Positions 1 through 6,342 of a stretch of 11,848 bases of DNA are shown in pieces. The DNA is from CAZCFB01 sp964511535 (GTDB lineage: Bacteria; Myxococcota_A; Polyangia; GCA-2747355; CAZCFB01). The position numbers were made by a program, and so were the translations under genes. A model generated the notes under the pieces. The model was given only the letters and a program-made list of their open reading frames with translations. It searched no databases and was not told where the DNA came from. The stretch lies in contig CAZEFW010000213.1 in the NCBI GenBank assembly GCA_964511535.1, positions 1 through 11,848 of the forward strand. The letters run 5' to 3'. Each line of letters starts with the position of its first letter. The stretch's first letter is position 1.

Positions 1-74
1 CGACTTGTCGTAGGGCGTGTACTCGTACTTGGGCAGGGTCAGGTTGGAGGGCAGCAGGTAGCCCCCGCGGCGGC

Positions 75-130
75 CCCAGCTGCCCAGCAAGGCGGCGAGG
101 ATGGCCACGCCGCCTTGCTGGGCAGCTGGG
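75..130. repeat. Perfect inverted repeat, 23-bp arms, 10-nt loop, at a frame break
   Basis: The arms 75-97 and 108-130 are exact reverse complements, separated by aggatggcca (98-107). The arm at 75-97, read on the minus strand, encodes the family-like LAALLGSW. The arm at 108-130 sits where the family normally reads roughly Q-R-S-K-A-V and instead gives QLPSKAAW, shifting the frame. The aberrant arm therefore looks like a reverse-complement copy of the genuine one. Confidence 0.85.
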
Positions 131-575
131 TGTCGTCGCCGTACCAGGTGGCCCGGCGGCCGGGGTGCACCAGCGACGCGGGCCGGGAGGCGGCGATGAA
201 GCGCGCGCTGTCGCGGATCAGATCCGGGCGCAGCCCGGTGAGCGGGTAAGCCCACTCCGGGGTCCTGTCATTGACATGCTGCTGCAGCTTGTCGAACCCG
301 TGGGTATACCTGGCCACATACTCCGCGTCGTACAGCCGTTCTCCGATGATGACGTTCATCCAGGCCAGCAGCAGGGCGATGTCGGTGCCCGGCTTGATGG
401 GCAGCCAGAACTTGGCCTTGGACGCCGCCACGGAGTAGCGCGGGTCCACCACCACCAGCCCCATGCCGCGGTCCAGGGAGTCGGCGAGCTCCTGCACCTG
501 GGTGTTGTGCATGTTCTCACCCAGGTGGCTGCCGAGCAGGGTGAGGCAGCGGGCGTTTTCGATGTCGATGGCCTC

Positions 576-581
576 GGGGGG
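576..581. other. G6 tract at a frame break
   Basis: The minus-strand frame reading ITYGQGIGSP becomes nonsense (RGHRHRKR) after this C6/G6 run. With five bases in the run the reading continues as SPEAIDIENARCLTLLGS, which joins exactly to the next conserved segment. A one-base insertion in a homopolymer, by mutation or by sequencing error, explains it. Confidence 0.75.
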
Positions 582-1064
582 AGCCGATGCCCTGGCCGTA
601 GGTGATGCTGAAGGCGACCTCCCGGGGGCCGCGGCACTGGGCGTAGGAGGGCGCGCCGATGTTGGGCGAGCCGTAGGCCTTGATCAGGTGCTTGAACCAG
701 GAGCCGCCGTAGCCATGGGTGAACAGGGCCATGGCCTCGGGGCCGAACTTCTTCTTGATGGCCTGCATGCCCTCGGCCACCCGGTTGAGCGCCGCGTCCC
801 ACGAGACCTCCTCGAACACCTCCTCGCCGCGCTTTTTGCGCCGGACCAGCGGCTTCTTCAGCCGGTCGGGGTCGTAGAGCAGGCCGGTGCCGCCCGTGCC
901 CCGCGGGCAGAGCCGCCCCCGAGACAGGGGGTGATCCGGGTTACCGGTGATCTTGGTCACCCGCCCACCCTTGACATGAGCCAGCACCCCGCATTTCCAG
1001 AAGCAGATCTCGCAGAAGGTGGGCACGATGCGATCACCCTCGGTGCCTGGATCCGGAGCGGGAC

Positions 1065-1074
1065 GGGGGGGGGG
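1065..1074. other. G10 homopolymer between Tat signal and catalytic domain
   Basis: On the minus strand, ten C's follow the codons for YGLA. As given, the frame ends shortly after at a TGA (1034-1036). With nine C's it reads PPRPAPDPGTEGDRIVPTFCEIC and joins the signal peptide to the iron-sulfur domain without a gap. The tract is either a slippage-prone on/off site or a homopolymer miscall. Confidence 0.75.
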
Positions 1075-1182
1075 CGAGGCCGTAGAGATCCGTGGTCAGG
1101 GCTGTGCCCGCGGCCACAGCACCCGCGCCGCCAGCGCCAATCTTGATGAACTGTCTTCTTGTAATGTCACCGGGCATGAGGA

Positions 1183-1187
1183 CTCCT
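1183..1187 (-). promoter_or_regulatory. Ribosome binding site deciding the molybdoenzyme start
   Basis: AGGAG on the minus strand lies five bases before the ATG at 1177. This favours that start over an in-frame upstream ATG at 1231, which would add 18 residues ahead of the Tat signal and overlap the palindrome at 1204-1223. Confidence 0.7.
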
Positions 1188-1203
1188 GCGAACCGTCTGC
1201 CAC

Positions 1204-1223
1204 ACATAGCGTTATCGCTATGT
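1204..1223. promoter_or_regulatory. Operator-like palindrome upstream of the molybdoenzyme
   Basis: ACATAGCG-TTAT-CGCTATGT is a perfect 8-bp inverted repeat with a 4-nt centre. It lies 27 bases upstream of the molybdoenzyme start and just downstream of the candidate promoter at 1235-1261, where a repressor would block transcription. I do not recognise the regulator family. It lacks a T-tract, so it is less likely to be a terminator. Confidence 0.45.
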
Positions 1224-1234
1224 ATAGACATTAA

Positions 1235-1261
1235 ATACTACCTATATGGTCGGGTTTTCAA
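1235..1261 (-). promoter_or_regulatory. Weak candidate sigma-70 promoter for the molybdoenzyme
   Basis: On the minus strand TTGAAA (1256-1261) is five of six to the -35 consensus, and TAGTAT (1235-1240) is four of six to the -10. The spacer is 15 bp, which is short. The region is the only AT-rich stretch nearby. It is suggestive only. Confidence 0.3.
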
Positions 1262-1300
1262 GGAGAAAGTGGACCTGTTCCATGGGAATATTCTACTTGC

Positions 1301-1322
1301 CTGTAATTTAAAGGGATTACAG
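1301..1322 (-). terminator. Possible weak hairpin after the VWA/MYXO-CTERM gene
   Basis: CTGTAAT (1301-1307) and ATTACAG (1316-1322) pair with an 8-nt loop six bases downstream of the stop codon of the minus-strand gene. The stem is AT-rich and no T-run follows, so intrinsic termination is doubtful. Confidence 0.2.
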
Positions 1323-1327
1323 TCGGG

Positions 1328-2986
1328 TCATCGACGACGAGTGGCGCGCAGGCGCCGGCCCAACACGACCACAACGAGCAGCAACAACGGCCCAAATGGA
1401 TCCACTGAGCCGCCGGCCGTGCAGCTGCAGCCCGACTCTGGTCCGTCCAGGTTGGGCCCCGGTGGAGCGGATCCACCGTCCTGTCCAGGGCCACCCTGCG
1501 GCGCAGGAACGCACTTGCCGTAGCTGCAAACGAACCCCGGGGAGCACTCGATGCCCTTGCACAGGTCGATGCAGTCCTTCTGGCGATCCGGACCGCACGC
1601 GGGCGGGCAGTCTGCGTCCAGCAGCCGGGTCATGCCCTTGGGGCAGCAGCCGTCCTTGTTCTCGTCGCTCGGCGGGAGCGTGGCGTTGACGCACTTCGCC
1701 AGACAGGTCGCGCCGGAGAGGGTGTCCTTCGTACAGGGTTCGCCGTCATCACAGTCGGCCAGGGTTGGGCAGCTGCCAGCGCCGGAGGTGATCAGGGTGT
1801 CGCACGCCTCACCCGGATCGAGCTTGCCGTTTCCGCACAGCCTGGGGCAGTCGGCGTCGGTGTACTCGGTGGCCCCGGGAGGGCAGCAGCCGTCCCCTGC
1901 CTGGGCGAGGGTGATCGGCACATACACGCACCGGGTCCAGCAGAGCGTGCCCACCAGGGCGTCAGCAGTGCACGGCTTGCCGTCGTCGCAGCTGGTGGGG
2001 CAGGCGCCCGGGCTGCCAGCGGTGATGGCCGTGTCGCAGTACTCGCCCGGGCTCAGCTTGCCGTCGCCGCAGTTGTTGGGGCAGTCGGTGTCGAGCAGGT
2101 AGTGGGCGCCTGGCGGACAGCAGCCGTCGCCGTTGACCAGCTTCATCACCGGGCTGTGCTTGCAAACCGCATCGCACTTGAGGCCCACGATGGCGTCCTT
2201 GGTGCAGGGATCAGCGTCCTTGCACACCGTCGGGCAGGCGCCCTTCTTGCCCGCCTTGATGGCGGTGTCGCACTTCTCCCCCACGTCGAGCACGCCGTTG
2301 CCGCAGCAGTCGGTCACCGCGCCGATCTTCTGCAGCGCGGCGACGAGCTGGGCCGAGGAGGTGGCCTGGTAGTACTTGGCCGCGGTCTTCAACGGGGCTC
2401 CGCCAGCGACGGCCATGGCCTTGAGGGTGGCGCTGTTGACCGCGGCGCCGAAGCCCACCACGAAGGTGGTCACCTTCGCCTTTGCCAGCGCCTTGACCGC
2501 CGACACCGGGTCGCCGGTGCAGGTCTCGCCGCCATCGCTGATGATCACCACGTACTTGGTCTTCTTGGGGTCGATGGAGCCGAGGTAGGTCCTGGCCGCC
2601 TTGAGCGTGGCGCCCATGGGTGTCTGCCCGGCCGGGGTTCGCTTCTTCAACGCGGCGAGCATCGCGGCCTTGTTCCCCTTGCCCATCTTCACCTCGACCT
2701 TGCCCGCCCCGCACTTGTCCCCCGGGCCAGGGAAGAGCATCAGGCCGAACCGGACCTTGCCGCCGAACTTGCTCAACAGGCTGCCCACCGCGGTGCTGGC
2801 GCTGGTCCACTTGGTCCCGGTCATGCTGCCCGAGGCGTCGAGCACGATGAGCATGTCCGAGTCGCTCTTGCACTTGGGCGTGACGGCGACCGCCGGAGTG
2901 GGCCAGGCGAACAGCAGGGCCGCGGCCAGGAGGGGTGCCGCTGTGGCCTGGTGCAGCGCCGAATGGGAGAAGGGCAAGTGGCTCAT
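1328..2986 (-). CDS. Secreted VWA-domain protein with three Cys-rich repeats and MYXO-CTERM-like tail
   Basis: A 552-residue surface protein of unknown partner. Residues 1-34 are a signal peptide ending AVA. Residues 44-222 form a VWA domain with an intact metal site: DASGSM at 50-55, TP at 122-123 and SDGGE at 150-154. Three consecutive repeats of about 78-80 residues (228-305, 306-383, 384-463) each carry CGNG-LD-GE-CDT, CPT, PCT and DGCCP-G followed by D-DCP. The spacing resembles the Cys-rich repeats common in Myxococcus proteins. A further Cys-rich piece (471-492) and a Gly/Pro linker lead to GCSC at 519-522, a short hydrophobic stretch (531-543) and an Arg-rich end, which matches the MYXO-CTERM sorting tail. 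VWA domains bind ligands through a divalent metal, so adhesion or display is a fair guess. I chose the ATG at 2986 because it gives a clean signal peptide. A GTG at 3031 would add 15 residues. It lies downstream of and probably co-transcribed with the VWA lipoprotein. Confidence 0.85.
   Translation of the reverse strand: MSHLPFSHSALHQATAAPLLAAALLFAWPTPAVAVTPKCKSDSDMLIVLDASGSMTGTKWTSASTAVGSLLSKFGGKVRFGLMLFPGPGDKCGAGKVEVKMGKGNKAAMLAALKKRTPAGQTPMGATLKAARTYLGSIDPKKTKYVVIISDGGETCTGDPVSAVKALAKAKVTTFVVGFGAAVNSATLKAMAVAGGAPLKTAAKYYQATSSAQLVAALQKIGAVTDCCGNGVLDVGEKCDTAIKAGKKGACPTVCKDADPCTKDAIVGLKCDAVCKHSPVMKLVNGDGCCPPGAHYLLDTDCPNNCGDGKLSPGEYCDTAITAGSPGACPTSCDDGKPCTADALVGTLCWTRCVYVPITLAQAGDGCCPPGATEYTDADCPRLCGNGKLDPGEACDTLITSGAGSCPTLADCDDGEPCTKDTLSGATCLAKCVNATLPPSDENKDGCCPKGMTRLLDADCPPACGPDRQKDCIDLCKGIECSPGFVCSYGKCVPAPQGGPGQDGGSAPPGPNLDGPESGCSCTAGGSVDPFGPLLLLVVVVLGRRLRATRRR
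1598..2305 (-). repeat. Three tandem Cys-rich repeat modules within the VWA gene
   Basis: Residues 228-463 of the 552-residue protein. Each module has about a dozen Cys at conserved positions. The copies differ at many other positions, so this is an old duplication and not a recent DNA expansion. Confidence 0.75.
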
Positions 2987-3042
2987 GATCCTCGGTCCTG
3001 CCTCAAGTGTAGCGCGGTCCGGGGGAGGCACCTGCTCGGCGG

Positions 3043-4563
3043 CTATTTGCAGCTCACGGTATAGGTGATGCGCACGGTGGACTTGTCCGCGGGGGCGGTG
3101 TTGAAGGTGAGGCTGCGGGAGGCGGAGTGATACTTGTAGCCGGTGACCGCCTTGCCGTTGACCGAGACCTTGATGCTGCTCGCCACCGCCTTGCGCGTCA
3201 GGTGGAACTGGTCCTGCAGGCCGAAGATGCGGCTGGTCAGCGCCTTGATGGCGGGCCGGTAATCAGCCGCGCACAGATCGGAGATCTGGCCGCCGGTGCT
3301 GTTGATCAGCCCCTTCCAGCGGCTGAAGGTGACGCCGCCGTAGGCGCACTTGGATGAGGGGAGCAGCGCGTGCACCCTGACGAACTGTCCCTTGAGCGGA
3401 TCCACCTGCCACAGCAAGAACGATTTGACCGCGCTGAGAGAGGCCTTGGAGCCGTCGTCCTCGTCGGTGAACACCAGCAGCTCCAGCGAGGCGTCCGGGC
3501 GATGGAAGCCCTCGTTGGGGCCGATGCAGCGGCTCTTGTGGCATACCAGCGGCAGCGCGCAGCCGGCGCATGACTTGGGGTTTATCACCGAGGCGAGGGG
3601 CGGCGTCAGCGAGGCGATGATGGCGTCGAAGCCGGTCTCCTGGCCGCCGCCCTGGGGCATGTCGATGCGCTTTTGGAACTCGCTGGTCAGGTTCTTCATG
3701 GCGCCCGTGAGGTAGGGCGGGTAGCCGTGCAGCGCGCCGAGGGGTGGGGCCTTGGAGCCGTACCCCTTGACCATGGAGATGAAGCCGAGGTGGAAGTCGA
3801 GCTTGTTGCTGCCCGCGGCGGCGGCGAAGGTGGAGGCGGTCGCCTTGAGGCGCGGCTTCTCGTCGGTCATGCTGCCGCTCGGATCGAGCACGAAGATGAA
3901 GTCGACCTTGCGGTTGAGGTGCTGCTTGAAGACATCGCTCTGGGTCGTCTTGGCCGACACCTGGGCCGTGATCGGGATGATCAGCTGGCCATCGCTGGTG
4001 GTGACCTTGATGTAGCAGCTCTTGAACCCAACCGACGCGCCGGTGAAGGTCACCGCCGAGGACACGCTCTTGCCAGACGGGATGGTCCCCTTGGTGACCG
4101 GCTTGAGGCTGAACTCCTTGCTGCAGCCCGTGAGCTGGGCCTTGACGACGGAGCGGCCGCCGTTGGTGGGGTTGGCGATCTGAAACGCGCGGGCCAGGGT
4201 GCCCTCGCAGCCGACCCCCACTGCGCCGAAGGACAGGGCGCGGGGCACAGCAACCAGGCTGGACGTTGTCGGCGGCGGCGGCGGCGGCCCCTTGTCCGGC
4301 GGGAGGGATCCGTCCGCGGGCGGCCGCTTCGGGCCGTCGGTGACGACGCCCCCCGTGTCATCTGGCGCGCCGTCGGTGCCAGCCTCGACGCCCACGGCGC
4401 CGTCCCCCTGAACACCTGCCTCTTGCAGGAAGGTTGGGTTCAATTCGGTGCAGCCGAGCCCCGATACCAGCGCGGCGCAGACCCCGACCCACAGTACAGA
4501 TCTGATAAGCGAATGCCCGAGAACCATGAGCCCATTGTCGCCAATCAGCGCGGGGATGTCCAA
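3043..4563 (-). CDS. VWA-domain putative lipoprotein with ASH/HYDIN-like N-terminal domain
   Basis: A 506-residue predicted surface protein. Residues 14-37 are a signal peptide followed by Cys38 in SGLGC, a lipobox-like site whose -3 position (Gly) is not canonical. A low-complexity Asp/Gly/Pro linker (50-100, with six Pro in a row) follows. Residues 104-203 look like an Ig-type domain of the ASH/choice-of-anchor-D kind (LSFGAVGVGC, then FQIANPTNG). Residues 219 to about 450 form a VWA domain with the metal motif DPSGSM at 227-232 and TDEDD at 366-370. A four-Cys insertion lies at 332-346 (C-x2-C-x5-C-x4-C). The last 50 residues are a beta-rich tail. The TTG start is chosen because AGGAG lies four bases before it. 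The ATG at 4527 has no good binding site but would also give a signal peptide. The ligand is unknown. It sits between a GMC oxidoreductase gene and a second VWA gene on the same strand. Confidence 0.8.
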   Translation of the reverse strand: MDIPALIGDNGLMVLGHSLIRSVLWVGVCAALVSGLGCTELNPTFLQEAGVQGDGAVGVEAGTDGAPDDTGGVVTDGPKRPPADGSLPPDKGPPPPPPTTSSLVAVPRALSFGAVGVGCEGTLARAFQIANPTNGGRSVVKAQLTGCSKEFSLKPVTKGTIPSGKSVSSAVTFTGASVGFKSCYIKVTTSDGQLIIPITAQVSAKTTQSDVFKQHLNRKVDFIFVLDPSGSMTDEKPRLKATASTFAAAAGSNKLDFHLGFISMVKGYGSKAPPLGALHGYPPYLTGAMKNLTSEFQKRIDMPQGGGQETGFDAIIASLTPPLASVINPKSCAGCALPLVCHKSRCIGPNEGFHRPDASLELLVFTDEDDGSKASLSAVKSFLLWQVDPLKGQFVRVHALLPSSKCAYGGVTFSRWKGLINSTGGQISDLCAADYRPAIKALTSRIFGLQDQFHLTRKAVASSIKVSVNGKAVTGYKYHSASRSLTFNTAPADKSTVRITYTVSCK

Positions 4564-4567
4564 GGGG

Positions 4568-4572
4568 CTCCT
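4568..4572 (-). promoter_or_regulatory. Ribosome binding site supporting a TTG start
   Basis: AGGAG on the minus strand, four bases before TTG at 4561-4563. The alternative ATG at 4527 is preceded by GGGCTC only, so the rare TTG codon is the better supported start for the VWA lipoprotein. Confidence 0.5.
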
Positions 4573-4613
4573 GTCCTGGGGGATTTCAGGCAGGTCCGGG
4601 CCGCCCCGCCCCT

Positions 4614-6203
4614 CTACCCCTTTTCCGGAATCAGCGACATCGCCCGCTCCGCCAGGGCCGTGATGGTCAGCGAAGGGTTCACCCCCGGGTTCGCTGACAC
4701 CGCTGATCCGTCCACCACATACAGCCCCGGGTACCCGTAGACCTGGTGCTCGCTGTCGATCACCCCGTCCTCCGGCGTCGCCCCCATGCAGCAGCCACCC
4801 AGGATATGCGCCGTGGTCGGCACATCCAGCAGGGTCTCGTTGATCAGGCTCATCGGGTGCCCCTTCACCTCGTCCGCCACCTGCTGCGCAAGCTCCGTGG
4901 CCTCCGGGATCGACGCCACCGGCGCCTCACCCTCGTCCTGCCCCGACACCAACCCCTTGAAGAGCCCCGTGCTCCAGTCCCGCCCCAGCCGCAACCGCAG
5001 CGTGCCCTCCAGCGTGCGCATGTACAGCAGGATGGTGGTGAACTTGGCCCAGTCCGGCACGAAGAAGGTCTTGAGCATGCCGAGCGGGTCCTTGACCATC
5101 GACCACAGCGCCCGCGCGGTGCGGATCAGCGGCCCGGTGCCCGGCACGTGGGGCATCATCAGGGTCCTGAAGAACCCCGAGCCCTCCTGGTAACGCACCA
5201 GCTCCAGGTGCGAGTGCTCATCGGTCTCCAGGATCGCCCCGATGGCCACGCCCTCCGACAGGTTCAGATCCCGCCGCTCGCTCACCACCCCGATGAGCGC
5301 CTCGGAGTTGGTGCGCACCTGGTACCCCAGCCGCGACGAAAGGTGGGGCAGCCCCGCGCGATGCTCCTGCAGCTTGAGCAGCAGCGGCACGGTCCCCACC
5401 ACGCCCCCGGCCAGGATCACCCGGTGCGCGAGGTAGGTCCGCTCCTTGCGGGTGAAGATGGAGCGCCCCCGTGTCGCCGTCACCCGGTATCCCCCCTCGG
5501 GCAGCGCCCTGATCCAGGTCGCCTTCGTGTCGGGCTCCAGCACCAGCCCTTTCTGCTCCGCCAGGTACAGGTAGTTATAATCGAGCGTATTCTTGGCGTT
5601 GTTGCGACAGCCGATCATACAGCCGCCGCAGGCGATACACCCGGTCCGGTCCGGCCCCTCGCCGCCGAAGTACGGGTCGTCCACCGTGACGTCGGCCTCT
5701 CCCTGGAATACGCCCACCTGCGTGGGCTCCAGCTGATCCGCCTGCCCCCGGGCCTCGGCCACCTTGCGCAGCACCTCCTCTGGATCCCGCTCGATCTGGT
5801 TGGTACACGCGCCCAGCATCTGCCTCGCCGTCTCGTAGTGCGGCCCCAGCTCCGCCTCCCAGTCCGCCAGGTGGGACCAGGACGCCGCCGAGAAGAACTC
5901 CGGCTTCGGCACCGGCAGGGTGTTGGCGTACACCAGGGATCCGCCGCCCACCCCCACTCCCGTCAGCGCGGTCAGGTGCCGGAAGAAGGTCATCTTGAAC
6001 AGCCCGCGCATGCCGAGCGCCGGCATCCAGAGCCACCGCCAGAGGTTCCAGTTGCTCCTGGGGAAGTCGTCCGGTCCAAGCCGCGACCCCTGCTCCAGCA
6101 TCAGCACGTTGTAGCCCTTCTCCACCAGCCTGAGCGCGCTGACACTCCCACCGAAACCTGATCCGATGATCAGGTAATCCCACTGCCGCTCCGTGGTGTC
6201 CAT
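4614..6203 (-). CDS. GMC-family FAD oxidoreductase, cholesterol-oxidase-like, with four-Cys insert
   Basis: A 529-residue flavoenzyme, near the usual family length. It has the FAD-binding GSGFGG at 14-19 with an acidic residue (E37) ending the second strand, and the GVGVGGGSLVYAN region at 82-94. The C-terminal half has the family signature AHILGGCCMG (His466) and GVNPSLTITALAER (506-520), which hold the catalytic His and Asn positions in GMC enzymes. These enzymes oxidise an alcohol, often a sterol or sugar, and pass electrons to oxygen or another acceptor. Residues 189-199 contain CIACGGCMIGC (C-x2-C-x2-C-x3-C), an insert known in ChoD-like relatives that resembles a ferredoxin cluster site. 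No signal peptide is visible, so it is probably cytoplasmic. It is the first gene of a minus-strand run, with 50 bp to the VWA lipoprotein. There is no Shine-Dalgarno beyond a G5 run. The substrate is not predictable from sequence. Confidence 0.88.
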   Translation of the reverse strand: MDTTERQWDYLIIGSGFGGSVSALRLVEKGYNVLMLEQGSRLGPDDFPRSNWNLWRWLWMPALGMRGLFKMTFFRHLTALTGVGVGGGSLVYANTLPVPKPEFFSAASWSHLADWEAELGPHYETARQMLGACTNQIERDPEEVLRKVAEARGQADQLEPTQVGVFQGEADVTVDDPYFGGEGPDRTGCIACGGCMIGCRNNAKNTLDYNYLYLAEQKGLVLEPDTKATWIRALPEGGYRVTATRGRSIFTRKERTYLAHRVILAGGVVGTVPLLLKLQEHRAGLPHLSSRLGYQVRTNSEALIGVVSERRDLNLSEGVAIGAILETDEHSHLELVRYQEGSGFFRTLMMPHVPGTGPLIRTARALWSMVKDPLGMLKTFFVPDWAKFTTILLYMRTLEGTLRLRLGRDWSTGLFKGLVSGQDEGEAPVASIPEATELAQQVADEVKGHPMSLINETLLDVPTTAHILGGCCMGATPEDGVIDSEHQVYGYPGLYVVDGSAVSANPGVNPSLTITALAERAMSLIPEKG

Positions 6204-6209
6204 CCCCCA

Positions 6210-6215
6210 ATTGTA
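6210..6215 (-). promoter_or_regulatory. Candidate -10 box implying a leaderless GMC transcript
   Basis: TACAAT on the minus strand is five of six to the -10 consensus, and the ATG follows after six bases. If used, transcription would begin at or beside the start codon, consistent with the lack of a clear ribosome binding site. No matching -35 box is visible. Confidence 0.25.
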
Positions 6216-6303
6216 CTACTGATCTTGCCACCCGGTGCTTCGATTCCCGAAGTATCACGGCGGCTCCTTCGGATTTTTCCCCATCATTTCAAGGGAAGCC
6301 AAC

Positions 6304-6319
6304 TGGCACGCTCCCTGCA
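6304..6319 (+). promoter_or_regulatory. Sigma-54 (-24/-12) promoter
   Basis: TGGCACG (6304-6310), four bases, then CTGCA (6315-6319). This matches the consensus TGGCACG-N4-TTGCA at all but one base and keeps the invariant GG and GC at correct spacing. Transcription would start near 6330, just ahead of the ribosome binding site at 6333-6337. CTTCG/CGAAG motifs at 6238-6242, 6248-6252 and 6267-6271 form inverted repeats upstream, where an enhancer-binding activator could sit. Confidence 0.7.
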
Positions 6320-6332
6320 GTTTCTCGGTGGC

Positions 6333-6337
6333 GGAGG
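6333..6337 (+). promoter_or_regulatory. Ribosome binding site deciding the PLC/P1-like start
   Basis: GGAGG, five bases before ATG at 6343. It rules out the open frame's earlier ATG, which lies upstream of the sigma-54 promoter and would precede the signal peptide with unrelated residues. Confidence 0.8.
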
Positions 6338-6342
6338 AAAAG

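Larger units (their letters stand above)
1..1177 (-). pseudogene. Tat-exported molybdopterin oxidoreductase, PsrA/PhsA-like; partial, frame broken at three sites
   Basis: This is the N-terminal part of a complex-iron-sulfur molybdoenzyme catalytic subunit, of the type that reduces polysulfide, thiosulfate or similar substrates in the periplasm with a bis-MGD cofactor. The start at 1177 has an AGGAG five bases upstream and gives MPGDITRRQFIKIG, a twin-arginine signal (RRQFIK) followed by an Ala/Gly-rich core. After a frame change comes the [4Fe-4S] motif C-x2-C-x3-C (CEICFWKC) with a fourth Cys in RLCPRG. SYAQCRGPRE then offers a Cys as likely Mo ligand. The next frame gives IDIENARCLTLLGSHLGEN and VVVDPRYSVAASKAKFW, typical of the family. 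The last frame, LAALLGSWGRRGGY, runs off the left edge. Frame changes lie at a G10 tract (1065-1074), a G6 tract (576-581) and an inverted repeat (75-130). Dropping one base at each of the first two restores the family sequence. It may be a decaying gene, or a good gene with sequencing errors. The exact substrate cannot be told. Confidence 0.8.

Noticed and set aside
1034..1036. TGA ending the Tat-signal frame considered as a selenocysteine codon
   Set aside because: Reading through TGA does not reach the iron-sulfur domain, which is in another frame, and the Mo ligand position is an ordinary Cys (YAQCRGP).
4271..4289. GGC microsatellite-like run
   Set aside because: It encodes the proline run in the linker of the VWA lipoprotein on the minus strand. 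It is ordinary for a GC-rich linker, and length changes by whole repeats keep the frame.
4746..6161. A 471-codon open frame on the plus strand opposite the GMC gene
   Set aside because: Low-complexity His/Arg/Gln/Pro-rich translation without motifs. The minus strand encodes a complete GMC enzyme.
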